Positions 43,048-50,815 are shown, numbered from the stretch's first letter. The stretch is 64,000 nt of DNA from an uncultured Oscillibacter sp. (GCA_910584075.1 CAJTZI010000005.1:10701-74700); one strand, 5' to 3'. Numbers and translations are program-made. Notes: a model not told the origin generated them from the sequence alone.

Positions 43048-43205
43048 GGCCGAAACACCTCCGTTCCAAAAATCACAAAACGCGGATACCAAACCGGCAC
43101 CCGCGCAACAACAAACTGCCTTCCGGCAGTCTGATTACAACGTTGTTGACCTCTTTGCCCATCTGGCTGGAGGTGAGGCGGATGCGTCGCCTTCTTTGTT
43201 TTGCT
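43048..43205 (-). promoter_or_regulatory. infC operon leader with candidate attenuator
   Basis: A 158-base transcribed leader lies between the promoter and infC. It contains GGCGACGCATCCGCC, a hairpin ACTGCCGGAAGGCAGT and, next to infC, a GC stem (CGCGG...CCGCG at about 43081-43105) followed by TTTTGTGATTTTT, which looks like a conditional terminator. Position and order match the L20/IF-3 leader of Firmicutes; I cannot confirm the pseudoknot by reading alone. Confidence 0.65.
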
Positions 43206-43210
43206 TGATT

Positions 43211-43239
43211 AGTATATCAGCGCTTCGCCGGTTTGTCAA
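43211..43239 (-). promoter_or_regulatory. Sigma-A promoter of infC-rpmI-rplT
   Basis: Leftward TTGACA (43234-43239), 17 bases, TATACT (43211-43216). Confidence 0.88.
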
Positions 43240-43365
43240 CAATTTTTTTCCACTGTTGAATATTTTTCGGCATTCCGGCAAAAATAACGCCTGTACGGGT
43301 GAAGGCGGCCCGTTCCGCTCTCATCCGCAACCGCATGGCAGAATTCCGAAAGGAGGTGTCCCCTC

Positions 43366-43464
43366 ATGTCTCAGAACAACCAGAACCAGGAACAGAACCG
43401 TCAGAACCAGCAGAATCAGCAGAACCAGGAGCAAAAGCGCAACCAGAAGGAAAATCGGAAGTAA
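43366..43464 (+). CDS. 32-residue Gln/Asn-rich peptide
   Basis: A tiny gene with an excellent AAAGGAGGTG site six bases from ATG. It reads MSQNNQNQEQNRQNQQNQQ and ends in KRNQKENRK: 25 of 32 residues are N, Q, E or K, organised as (N/E)Q repeats with a basic tail. No signal peptide or hydrophobic stretch. A strong terminator follows at 43480, making it a complete transcription unit. Comparable short Q/N-rich peptides are annotated in other Clostridia, but I know of no function. The 126 bases before it, up to the infC promoter, show nothing certain. Confidence 0.7.
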   Translation: MSQNNQNQEQNRQNQQNQQNQEQKRNQKENRK

Positions 43465-43479
43465 CGCTTTCTCTCTTCA

Positions 43480-43516
43480 AGAAAGGCGCGGCGGAAAGAT
43501 TCCGCCGCGCCTTTCT
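43480..43516. terminator. Terminator shared by the Q/N peptide and GNAT genes
   Basis: Perfect 16-bp stem (43480-43495 with 43501-43516) with CTTTCTTA on the right; the right arm touches the stop codon of the convergent GNAT gene. Confidence 0.85.
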
Positions 43517-43998
43517 TACGGCCTGCGGGGCGTCCGGCGCTTCTCCATCCACACAGAACCGTGCTCGTCCGCCTCTCCGCTGCCGCGCATATAGGCGTAT
43601 CCCAGTTTTTTGTAAAATCCGTGGGCTGTAACGGAAGAACTGAGCTCCACCCGCTCCGCCCGGAGGAAGATCTCATCCGCCTCCAGGGTCTCCAGGAGCT
43701 TCCGCCCCACACCTCTCCCCTGGCAGTCCGGCAGAACAAAGAGGGTCATGATACAGCTCTCCGTCTCGCTGCCGTGACAGCCGGAGATCGCGCCGCAGCC
43801 AACCACGGCCCCCTTCTCCTGCGCCACGTACATATGGGACTCCCCCGCCCGCCGCAGCACGCCGGCCGGGGAATAGAACTCCACCAGCTCCTCGATCTCC
43901 TCCGCCGAATAGTCCGGGCCATTGGTCACCCGCAGCGATGCGGCAATCATCCCGGATGTCCCCTCCGCGTCCTCCGGGAGAAATCTTCTGATCAGCAT
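43516..43998 (-). CDS. GNAT-family N-acetyltransferase
   Basis: 160 residues. The acetyl-CoA-binding motif A is clear: MTLFVLPDCQGRGVGRKLLETLE (about 84-106), followed by SSSVTAHGFYKKLGYAYM (motif B). Start 43998 (MLIRRFLPED) follows AGGAGAGGAGAGGG; the extension to 44061 is not family-like. Substrate unknown; the general shape is that of small-molecule or amine acetyltransferases. Its stop lies within the terminator stem. Confidence 0.9.
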   Translation of the reverse strand: MLIRRFLPEDAEGTSGMIAASLRVTNGPDYSAEEIEELVEFYSPAGVLRRAGESHMYVAQEKGAVVGCGAISGCHGSETESCIMTLFVLPDCQGRGVGRKLLETLEADEIFLRAERVELSSSVTAHGFYKKLGYAYMRGSGEADEHGSVWMEKRRTPRRP

Positions 43999-44155
43999 AT
44001 CCCTCTCCTCTCCTGTCTTGCAGCCGCCGGACGGCCTGTTCTCTTTTTGCAACTTTATCACATGTCTGCTCCCATTGCAAGGACAGCTTGCCTTTTCCGC
44101 CGGACTGTGCTATCATGGGCACCGTGTCGAATTTCCCGGGAAAGGACCGTCCGCC

Positions 44156-45049
44156 ATGAAGCGTCACGAAAAACTCACCGGCTGTTTTTTTGCCATATTC
44201 ACCGTCATCATATGGGGCTCCACATTCATCTCCAGCAAAAAGCTGCTGGTCTTCTACACACCTGCCCAGATCATGCTGACCCGATTTCTGCTGGCCTACT
44301 TCTCTTTGTGGCTCCTGCGTCCCCGGCGGCTGTCCCTCACGGGCAGACAGGAGCTTGTTTTTCTCCTGCTGGGCCTGACGGGCTGCTCCATCTACTTCTA
44401 CACGGAAAACACCGCCCTGACCTATACCCTGACCGCCAATGTCAGCATCATCGTGGCTGCCGCGCCGGTCTTCACCGCCGTCATCGCCCACTTCACCGGG
44501 GAGGAGCGCTTCCGCAGGAATACGCTGTGGGGCTTTCTCATCGCCTTCACCGGCGTGGTGCTGGTGGTCTGCAACGGCACCTTTGTGCTGAAACTGAATC
44601 CCCGGGGCGACCTGCTGGCTCTATGCGCCGCCGGCAGCTGGGCGGTATACTCCGTGCTGCTACGCAGGACCAGCCATGGCATGGACGCGGTCCTGGTGAC
44701 CCGGCGGACATTGTTCTGGGGCGCGCTCACCGCAGTCCCACTGGTACTGCTGGATGGCGTCCCCTACCCTGCCGCGCCGCTGCTGACGCCATCGGTTCTA
44801 GGCAATTTCCTCTTTTTGGGTCTTCTGGGCAGCGGCATCTGCTCCGTATTCTGGAATCGGGCTTTTCACCTGCTGGGCGTGGTGTTTACCAACAACTTTA
44901 TCTACCTGACCCCATTTATCACCATTGTCACGGCATGGGTCTTTCTCAAAGAGCCTATCTCCCCTCTGGCCCTGCTGGGGGCGGGGCTGATCACTGCCGG
45001 AGTGGTCGCCGCCCAGATGGGGCCCAAGGAGAAAACAGCATCTGTCTGA
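44156..45049 (+). CDS. EamA/DMT-superfamily transporter
   Basis: 297 residues, ten hydrophobic segments in two five-helix EamA repeats (about 8-138 and 150-288). The repeat signatures FAIFTVIIWGSTFISSKKLL and LCAAGSWAVYSVLLRRTSHG start each half, and AWVFLKEPISPLALLGAGLITAGV closes the second. Start 44156 is supported by AAAGGA; the open frame upstream encodes no membrane sequence. Likely exporter of metabolites or amino acids; substrate unknown. The 157 bases upstream are shared with the divergent GNAT gene. Confidence 0.92.
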   Translation: MKRHEKLTGCFFAIFTVIIWGSTFISSKKLLVFYTPAQIMLTRFLLAYFSLWLLRPRRLSLTGRQELVFLLLGLTGCSIYFYTENTALTYTLTANVSIIVAAAPVFTAVIAHFTGEERFRRNTLWGFLIAFTGVVLVVCNGTFVLKLNPRGDLLALCAAGSWAVYSVLLRRTSHGMDAVLVTRRTLFWGALTAVPLVLLDGVPYPAAPLLTPSVLGNFLFLGLLGSGICSVFWNRAFHLLGVVFTNNFIYLTPFITIVTAWVFLKEPISPLALLGAGLITAGVVAAQMGPKEKTASV

Positions 45050-45054
45050 ATAAC

Positions 45055-45083
45055 GAGGCGGCGGGCCGATGGCCCGCCGCCTC
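45055..45083. repeat. GC hairpin repeat, copy 1
   Basis: 12-bp stem GAGGCGGCGGGC...GCCCGCCGCCTC with loop CGATG region, five bases after the EamA stop. An identical 29-base copy is at 45247-45275, preceded in both cases by AC. No T-tract, so not a typical terminator. Confidence 0.85.
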
Positions 45084-45113
45084 AGCATATGGAAAAATAT
45101 TTTTCCATATGCT
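45084..45113. repeat. 30-base perfect palindrome
   Basis: AGCATATGGAAAAAT followed by its exact complement, abutting hairpin copy 1. AT-rich in the middle. It could be a protein-binding site or part of a small mobile remnant; no gene-related role is evident. Confidence 0.8.
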
Positions 45114-45170
45114 GCTGTAAATTTTCAAAACTCCAAAAAGTTCTGAAAATTTGATCATTTCAATAGCGCA

Positions 45171-45191
45171 GGAAACCCCTCTTGGGTTTCC
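45171..45191. repeat. Inverted repeat GGAAACCC/GGGTTTCC
   Basis: 8-bp stem with loop CTCTT, lying between the two GC hairpin copies; GCG and CGC extend the pairing imperfectly. Part of the hairpin-rich spacer 45050-45281. Confidence 0.7.
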
Positions 45192-45246
45192 CGCACACAC
45201 CTCTTTCCTTTCCGTTGAAGAGGCCTCCAGCGTTTTTGGGCAGCAC

Positions 45247-45275
45247 GAGGCGGCGGGCCGATGGCCCGCCGCCTC
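45247..45275. repeat. GC hairpin repeat, copy 2
   Basis: Identical to copy 1 over 29 bases, in the same orientation, ending seven bases before the stop of the SLH-GH25 gene on the other strand. Confidence 0.85.
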
Positions 45276-45281
45276 GCCACA

Positions 45282-46949
45282 TTACCAGGGAATAAACTGG
45301 ATGTTGGCGTCCACCCGGCCCCCGATTCCGTCAATGGAACAGCTGCTGGTGAACTGCCAGTAGTCCATCTGATAGCGGATGGTGGGGTACAGCTTCTCCG
45401 AGGTGTCGCTCTTGTACTCTGGGTACCAGCTGAGATACGGAGCAATCGCTCCCTGGTCATACTTGATGTAGCTGACATAAGTTCCAGCGTAGATCATCGG
45501 CGTATATCCCGCCTCCGCAATCCGCTTGCAGAAGGCGACGGCACAGGCAGTGGCCATCTCCGGCGTGGTGCCGTAGACCCGGTAGGTGGAGTTGTGCATC
45601 TCCCAGTCATAGGCCACTGGGCCGTTGATCTGGTGGTCCCTCAGCAACTCAATGACGAAATCCGCCTCCTCAATGGCCTCCTCCACGGTAATTGCCTGGG
45701 CGAAGAAGTAGACGCCTGTCTCGATGCCCGCTGCCATGGCCCCGTCGATGTTCCGGGCGTAGTAGGCGTCGGCGTTGATTCCTCCGGTGGAGTATCCCCG
45801 CAGGCCGATCCGCACCATGGCGAACTCCACGCCGTCGGCGGCCACGGCCTCCCAGTCGATGGTCTCATTCTCGCTGGCCCGGTTCTGGTAGGCGGATACA
45901 TCGATGCCGAAGCGGGTGCGGAAACGGTCCCCTGTGTAGATCAGGCGGTCACCGGTGTCGTTCCACATGAAGTCCCCCTCGTAGAGCTGGATGGGCTCCG
46001 CGTCGGCGTAGACGGGGATCTGCCGCTTGTCATACTCAAAGGTCTCCCCGGTGGTGATGCCCGGGGTGTAGACCTCGCTGGGCTGGATACCGGGCCCCGC
46101 CGGCGTCTCTGGCGTCTGGGTCTCCCCCGGCGGTATGAAGTCCGGAGGCACCATCTGGAGTACAGTGGGCTCCACGCCGCTGAAATTCCGGACCGCTCCC
46201 AAAACAGTCACGTTGTTCAGCGTCACCGGCCCGGAGACGCCGGGAGCCAGGATCAGATCACCGGCGATGGTCATATCCGTCAGGGACGCGCCGCCCTCGG
46301 CGTTGATCATCAGCGTACCGCTGACGTCGCTGGAATAGTTCACGGTCTCCTGCACCAGCACCTGAATCATGTTGTTCAGGATATTGACGATCTCCGCCCG
46401 GGTGATGGGGGCCAGCGGACGGAAGCTGCCGTCCTGGCTGTCAGTGATGTACCCCCGGGCCGTCATCTCCGCCACGGGGCCCCAGGCATACTCTGCAAAC
46501 TGCTCCGCGTCCAGATACGGCAGGTCCGCCGCCGCGGCGTCGATGCCGAAGGCCCGGGCGATCATGGTCACCGCCTGCTGGCGGGTGATGGTATCCGAGG
46601 GCAGCGCCTGTCCGTTGTTCCCAAGATAGATCCCGGCGGCATTGAGCTTGAGGACTGCCGACTCCCAGTAGGTTCCCGCCGTGTCGGAGAAGGTCTCCGC
46701 CGGGGCCTGGGCCTGGAACTTCAAAAAACGATCCAGAATTCCTGCAAAGGCCCCCCGGGTGATGGAGTTGTCCGGGCGGAAGGTCCCGTCCTCATATCCC
46801 TGGATAATCTGATAATCCTCGCTCCACTTGGCGATGGCATCCGCGGCCCAGTGAGCCTCGGTATCCACAAAGGCGGCGGAGACCGGAGTCATGGCCAGCG
46901 CCCCCGCCAGCGCCGCGGCCAGGAGGCGTTTTGGCAGTCGAATGTGCAT
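45282..46949 (-). CDS. SLH-domain cell-wall hydrolase with GH25 (lysozyme) domain
   Basis: 555 residues, exported (signal peptide 1-26, ending SAAF). Three S-layer homology repeats follow (about 27-190; WAADAIAKWSEDYQIIQGYEDGTFRPDNSITRGAF-type), then a linker rich in beta and Pro/Thr (200-330), then a GH25 domain (about 345-555). GH25 residues are visible: FGIDVSAYQ (Asp), MVRIG, AYDWEMH (DxE) and DYWQFTSSCSIDG. SLH repeats would bind it to wall polysaccharide while GH25 cuts the MurNAc-GlcNAc bond. Ribosome site AGGAA. Single gene between a hairpin spacer and a terminator. Confidence 0.93.
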   Translation of the reverse strand: MHIRLPKRLLAAALAGALAMTPVSAAFVDTEAHWAADAIAKWSEDYQIIQGYEDGTFRPDNSITRGAFAGILDRFLKFQAQAPAETFSDTAGTYWESAVLKLNAAGIYLGNNGQALPSDTITRQQAVTMIARAFGIDAAAADLPYLDAEQFAEYAWGPVAEMTARGYITDSQDGSFRPLAPITRAEIVNILNNMIQVLVQETVNYSSDVSGTLMINAEGGASLTDMTIAGDLILAPGVSGPVTLNNVTVLGAVRNFSGVEPTVLQMVPPDFIPPGETQTPETPAGPGIQPSEVYTPGITTGETFEYDKRQIPVYADAEPIQLYEGDFMWNDTGDRLIYTGDRFRTRFGIDVSAYQNRASENETIDWEAVAADGVEFAMVRIGLRGYSTGGINADAYYARNIDGAMAAGIETGVYFFAQAITVEEAIEEADFVIELLRDHQINGPVAYDWEMHNSTYRVYGTTPEMATACAVAFCKRIAEAGYTPMIYAGTYVSYIKYDQGAIAPYLSWYPEYKSDTSEKLYPTIRYQMDYWQFTSSCSIDGIGGRVDANIQFIPW

Positions 46950-46995
46950 GTCGGCAGTTCCTCCCTGTCGAAATATGTCGGCACGAAATGAAAAA

Positions 46996-47027
46996 AACGC
47001 CGCGGCTCCGGAAAGAGCCGCGGTGTT
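46996..47027 (-). terminator. Terminator of the gene at 47196
   Basis: 13-bp stem (46996-47008 with 47015-47027, one G:T pair), leftward followed by GTTTTTTTC. The 168 bases between it and the stop at 47196 hold no gene. Confidence 0.88.
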
Positions 47028-47195
47028 ATGTCACCTTTAGGCGCCGTTTCCTCATTATACCGGAAAAATGACGCATGGTCAATATCTCTTTCCGGCTTAA
47101 TCCTTCCAAACTTTCCGTTTTCAGGCAATCAACTCCACGTGTTCCGACTGCCGCCGTTTGCACCAGCAAATAAAAGTCCGTCAATCAAAAGGCCG

Positions 47196-47963
47196 TCAAA
47201 AACTGGTGAACAGAGCGTCCAGATAGGCGAACCGCCGGGGACCGTCGGTACCGGCCGCCGCATCGTGAATCACGTTGAAGACGATCACCGGCTCCGCGTC
47301 CCGCAGAATTGATTCCGCACAGGCCAAAAAAGCAGCAATCTCCGTCTCGTCCGCGTCTCCCTCTCTCTTGGGGCCCTCCCCCGCCGGGAAGAAAATCCGC
47401 TCCCGGGCGCGGTCCAAAACCGCGCCGTCCTGCCCCAGGGAGAACTGAGCCAGCTGGAAGTCTCCCCGGCCTGAGGCGGTATAGGGCGCGTACCACACGA
47501 GATAGTCCGCTTCCGCCTCCTTTTTCAGGTACAGTTCTCCCCACTGACTGTGCTCCGCGCCGCAGACGAACTCATAGATGGGCAGGACCTCTCCGTCTCG
47601 CCCCGCCCGCAGCACCGTCACCTGGGCCCGAGTAAAACTGCCGGCATCCAGCGTACCGCCGTGAAGCGGCGCGGGCTCTCCGGTCCGGCTGTTTTCCACC
47701 GTCAGGACCAGAAGCTCCTCCACGCCGTCGTGGGTCAGATCCGTGTAGACGGCGGAGCAGCTGGCCTCACTGTAACAGTCCATAAAGTATGTACGCAGGA
47801 GCTGGCGGGCCTCGTCCGCGTCCAGAACCGGCTCCGCCGCGGGCTTTGGCAGGCGGTCCTCCGCCATGCCCCAAAGCTGTCCCTCTTCCCATCGGGCCAG
47901 ACCGAGGGCCAGCGCCGCGGCCAGAAGCATCCCGATCACACTCAGCGCGTGCCGTCTCTCCAT
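47196..47963 (-). CDS. Membrane-anchored protein of unknown function
   Basis: 255 residues. A single N-terminal hydrophobic segment (about 8-23, SVIGMLLAAALALGLA) acts as signal or anchor; the rest is soluble. AVYTDLTHDGVEELLVLTVE (about 71-90) resembles the FG-GAP/calcium-binding-like 'DLTHDGxEELL' strand seen in surface proteins of Clostridia, and acidic residues are frequent. Ends in YLDALFTSF. I do not recognise a named family beyond that motif. It precedes the SLH-GH25 gene after a terminator and follows a FtsW/RodA-like gene, so a cell-envelope role is possible. Confidence 0.6.
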   Translation of the reverse strand: MERRHALSVIGMLLAAALALGLARWEEGQLWGMAEDRLPKPAAEPVLDADEARQLLRTYFMDCYSEASCSAVYTDLTHDGVEELLVLTVENSRTGEPAPLHGGTLDAGSFTRAQVTVLRAGRDGEVLPIYEFVCGAEHSQWGELYLKKEAEADYLVWYAPYTASGRGDFQLAQFSLGQDGAVLDRARERIFFPAGEGPKREGDADETEIAAFLACAESILRDAEPVIVFNVIHDAAAGTDGPRRFAYLDALFTSF

Positions 47964-48060
47964 TCCATCATCCTCTGCCTATTATCTCTCTGTATTAAAG
48001 ACGTTTGAAACGGCCAATTTGTTTCACCAATTTTCCAAGTTTGGAAAAACTCACAAAATT

Positions 48061-49443
48061 TTAGCTTTCCCTTGTGGAAATAATTGATATTTTCACCCGC
48101 CACGGGAATTTGAAACGGCTCCTCTCCCGGGCCGGCTCATCCCGAAGGACGCTGCCGCCCCGGAACACGGACAGGACCAGACCGATCAGGACCATGTCGA
48201 TTACCGTGTGGAGATTTCCCGAAACCAGCGGCAGATGAGACAGAAAAAACAGAAAGCCCAGATTCAGCGCGGCGCTGAACAGCGTCTCCAGTCCCAGGCT
48301 CAGCACCACCGCCAGCGCCGCCAGACGGCCCATCTGCTGCCTCTGCCGCAGGCAGCGGACCAGGAGCCAGACCAGCAGGGCCGTGATGGCCGCCATCAAG
48401 AGGAGATACGCCAGCCAGCCGAATTCCACCAGCAGTTTCACCGGTATGAACTCCTGGTCTATGTGAAACTCCGTATATCCCTTCTCTCCGCCAAGCAGAC
48501 CGCCATACACTCTGCCGCCAAAGCCAATACCGATCCCAAAAGAGCCACTCCTCTCCCGGACCAGCGGGACATCCTCCAGGTACATCTTCAAAATCCAGCC
48601 CGCATATCCGCCATCCAGGGGTTCCAGCTCCGGATGAAGCGCGAGCCGCAGTCTCATGAGAAAGCTCTCGCCGTATCCCATTCCAAAGAAGAGAGCCGGC
48701 ATCCCTGCGGCCAGAACCAGCGCGGTTCCGGCAAATTTCCACCGGCCGGGGCCAAACCAGCCCATCCCAATGGCGCACAGCAGCAGGATCAGGCCGCAAA
48801 CCAGCAGAATAAACAGCCCAAAGGCGAAGGGAGCCAGCACTGCAAACAGCGTCAGAGGAATCCCTCCGGCAACGGCCCGAGCGAAGTTCCGCCAGCCGAT
48901 TCCCCGGCAGCTGTACAGCCAGAGGGCATATACCACCGGATAGAGCAGAACAACGTATCGCGTGTAATAGGCCGCATTGTTCACATAGGGAAGAAAGCAT
49001 AGAGAGACGATCCCCGCTGCCAGCGCCCCGGCATAGATGACCCTGGGACAGCGGGCCAGAGAGGAGACATCCAGAAAATACATCCCCAGCAGCGCCGCTG
49101 TTCCCAGCACCAGCGCCAAAACTGTCACAGCAAAGCTGGAACAGGCAAACCCCACCCGGAAAAACGCTCCCACACAGGCCAGGGCGATGGTCAGTCCCAG
49201 CAGTCCCCACTGAGGCCGGGGACGGTGAAGCCGGTCCAGCTCCGTGCCCACGGATACCGGGTCCCCCATCTCCTCTACCGCCAGCCGCTCGGCGTTCTCC
49301 AGGCCCTCCGCTGCGAAAGCGTCCCGCTGGTCCTCCAGATGGCGGCGCAGCTCCAAGGATACCACGGGCCGGGCCCGTCTCCAGCGGATCTGCTCCTCCA
49401 CAGCCTCAATATACCCTTGAATGGTCTCATGCAAGGCAGGCAC
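48061..49443 (-). CDS. HAAS-domain protein fused to FtsW/RodA-like permease
   Basis: 460 residues. An N-terminal soluble domain (1-72; IQGYIEAVEEQIRWRRARPVVSLELRRHLEDQRDAFAAEGLENAERLAVEEMGDP) is the HAAS/DUF1700-like prefix often encoded with PadR regulators. From about 80 come roughly ten membrane helices, and the C-terminal third (FGIGIGFGG...FHIDQEFIPVKLLVEFGWLAYLLLM) matches the FtsW/RodA/SpoVE family, although length, prefix and weak motifs mean it is not a standard peptidoglycan polymerase. The first 17 bases overlap the end of the PadR gene, so both are coupled. Role unknown, probably envelope-related. Confidence 0.78.
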   Translation of the reverse strand: MPALHETIQGYIEAVEEQIRWRRARPVVSLELRRHLEDQRDAFAAEGLENAERLAVEEMGDPVSVGTELDRLHRPRPQWGLLGLTIALACVGAFFRVGFACSSFAVTVLALVLGTAALLGMYFLDVSSLARCPRVIYAGALAAGIVSLCFLPYVNNAAYYTRYVVLLYPVVYALWLYSCRGIGWRNFARAVAGGIPLTLFAVLAPFAFGLFILLVCGLILLLCAIGMGWFGPGRWKFAGTALVLAAGMPALFFGMGYGESFLMRLRLALHPELEPLDGGYAGWILKMYLEDVPLVRERSGSFGIGIGFGGRVYGGLLGGEKGYTEFHIDQEFIPVKLLVEFGWLAYLLLMAAITALLVWLLVRCLRQRQQMGRLAALAVVLSLGLETLFSAALNLGFLFFLSHLPLVSGNLHTVIDMVLIGLVLSVFRGGSVLRDEPARERSRFKFPWRVKISIISTRES

Positions 49444-49768
49444 CCCCTCTCAGCACCCGCCCCACAGCCTGGGCGTAAGCGTTCCACGCCGTCTCTTTCT
49501 CCCGCAGGGCCCCACGGCCCTGCTTCGTCAGGCGGTAGTACCGCCGGGGCTTCCCGGCGGCGGCCTCCCCCTGGTAGGCGGTCACCAGCCCCTTCTCCTC
49601 CAGGCCGTGGAGCAGGGGGTACAGCGTCCCGGCCTTCAAGTGAAAGGTGTCGTCGGAGCGGCGGCGCAGCTCATCGATCATCTGGTAGCCGTATTTGTCC
49701 CCGTCCTCCAGCAGCTTCAGCACCAGCATACCCATGCTGCCGCTGACCAGGCTCTTGTCCAGTTCCAT
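49427..49768 (-). CDS. PadR-family transcriptional regulator
   Basis: 113 residues; winged helix with ELDKSLVSGSMGMLVLKLLEDGDKYGYQMIDELRRR (about 2-37) and the wing region TLYPLLHGLEEKGLVTAYQGEAAAGKPRRYYRLTKQGRGAL. Start 49768 follows AAAGGAGGAGACG. The HAAS/FtsW-like gene starts 17 bases before its stop. A near-palindromic ATATCGA...TCGATAT site overlaps the promoter, as expected for autorepression. The PadR-HAAS pairing is a recognised arrangement. Confidence 0.93.
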   Translation of the reverse strand: MELDKSLVSGSMGMLVLKLLEDGDKYGYQMIDELRRRSDDTFHLKAGTLYPLLHGLEEKGLVTAYQGEAAAGKPRRYYRLTKQGRGALREKETAWNAYAQAVGRVLRGGACLA

Positions 49769-49783
49769 CTCGTCTCCTCCTTT

Positions 49784-49827
49784 ATATCGATTGTCTATAT
49801 AATATATTGGTAGTCGATATATGTCAA
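49784..49827 (-). promoter_or_regulatory. PadR gene promoter and operator
   Basis: Leftward TTGACA (49822-49827), 17 bases, TATTAT (49799-49804). The inverted repeat ATATCGA (49784-49790) / TCGATAT (49814-49820) spans the -10 region, 37 bases long with an AT-rich middle: a likely PadR dimer site. Confidence 0.72.
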
Positions 49828-49832
49828 GAAAA

Positions 49833-49863
49833 AGATGGACGGAATTTTCAATTCCGTCCATCT
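49833..49863 (-). terminator. Terminator of the MerR-type gene
   Basis: 14-bp stem AGATGGACGGAATT with its complement (49833-49863), leftward followed by CTTTTTCTT; 30 bases beyond the MerR stop. Confidence 0.88.
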
Positions 49864-49892
49864 CTTTCCACATGGCGGGTCAGCTGCCGGCC

Positions 49893-50708
49893 TCACTTCT
49901 TCCGCACAGGATAGCAGACCTCCGTCAAAAACTCGTCAGGATTCCGGGTGTCGTGGGGGCTGATGTGGTAGATCCAAAAGGCGGCGCCGTCAAAGGCCCA
50001 GTTGTTTTCCCTCACCCAAGCGGCCACGGCCTCAGTGGCCTCGGTCATCCGCTCGTAACTGCCCCGCAGGGTAGCGGAGGCCACCTGCACCGCGGGAACT
50101 GTCTTGAACCTCACGTGCTCCGTGTCGGGGTACGTCCCTCTCACGGTCTTCTGAACCTCCACATCCACGTCGCTCTCCTTGTACTCGCCGTCGTAAAACA
50201 CAGCGGTGCAGAGCACCGGGTCCCCGTCCTGGATGTTCATCCGGGCGGTCTCCTGGCAGAAGAGACCCCACAGGTCCCCCTCCCGGTCATAGCTGGGGAT
50301 AATCTGCCGGACGCTGGCCACGGTCCGCTCCGGTATCGTCTTGATGGTCACATCGTATTTCATCGTCTCGTCCTTTCTCAGCCGTTCCAGGGCTGTGTCC
50401 AGGAGCCGCAGACGCCCCTCCGCCTCCTCCAGCGCGGCAAGGGCCTCCGCCCGTTTCAGCCGCAGGCACCGCTCCAGCGATGCCGGATCGCCGTAGCAGT
50501 CCAGCACCTCGGTGATGGTGTTTTGTGTAAAGCCCATATCCCTTAATGCTGTGATTCGATTTGCTGTTGGAAGCTGGTACTCGCTGTAATAGCGGTAACC
50601 GGTGAAGGGATCGGTGGCCTCCGGGGTCAGGAGGCCGCTCTCGTCGTACTGGCGCAGCAGGCGGATGCTGATCCTGGACAGTTTTGAAAATTCGCCGATT
50701 TTCAGCAT
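49893..50708 (-). CDS. MerR-family regulator with GyrI-like ligand domain
   Basis: 271 residues. N-terminal MerR helix-turn-helix (1-70; KIGEFSKLSRISIRLLRQYDESGLLTPEATDPFTGYRYYSEYQL), a coiled-coil dimer helix (about 78-118) and a C-terminal GyrI/AraC effector-binding domain (about 120-270; VTIKTIPERTVASVRQIIPSY, AFWIYHISPHDTRNPDEFLTEVCYPV). Such BmrR/TipA-like proteins activate drug-resistance genes, but no exporter gene is adjacent here; the promoter of its own gene is of the MerR type. Single gene. Confidence 0.94.
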   Translation of the reverse strand: MLKIGEFSKLSRISIRLLRQYDESGLLTPEATDPFTGYRYYSEYQLPTANRITALRDMGFTQNTITEVLDCYGDPASLERCLRLKRAEALAALEEAEGRLRLLDTALERLRKDETMKYDVTIKTIPERTVASVRQIIPSYDREGDLWGLFCQETARMNIQDGDPVLCTAVFYDGEYKESDVDVEVQKTVRGTYPDTEHVRFKTVPAVQVASATLRGSYERMTEATEAVAAWVRENNWAFDGAAFWIYHISPHDTRNPDEFLTEVCYPVRKK

Positions 50709-50749
50709 GGCGTATCCTCCACATCGATGTGAATCTTGAGCTCAGGAAC

Positions 50750-50780
50750 AGCATACGCCCTCCCCCGGGGGGAGAGTCAA
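50750..50780 (-). promoter_or_regulatory. MerR-type promoter with 19-bp spacer and dyad
   Basis: Leftward TTGACT (50775-50780), 19 bases, TATGCT (50750-50755). The spacer holds the perfect 7-1-7 dyad CTCCCCC-G-GGGGGAG (50760-50774). A 19-bp spacer with a centred dyad is the classic MerR operator, where the regulator untwists DNA to activate; this supports autoactivation. Confidence 0.85.
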
Positions 50781-50815
50781 GATGTATTTTAAAAAATTTT
50801 ACGGCAGAACAAACT

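Noticed and set aside
45055..45275. Possible CRISPR or tandem repeat
   Set aside because: Only two copies, palindromic, and the spacer between them is 163 bases with other hairpins; no cas gene.
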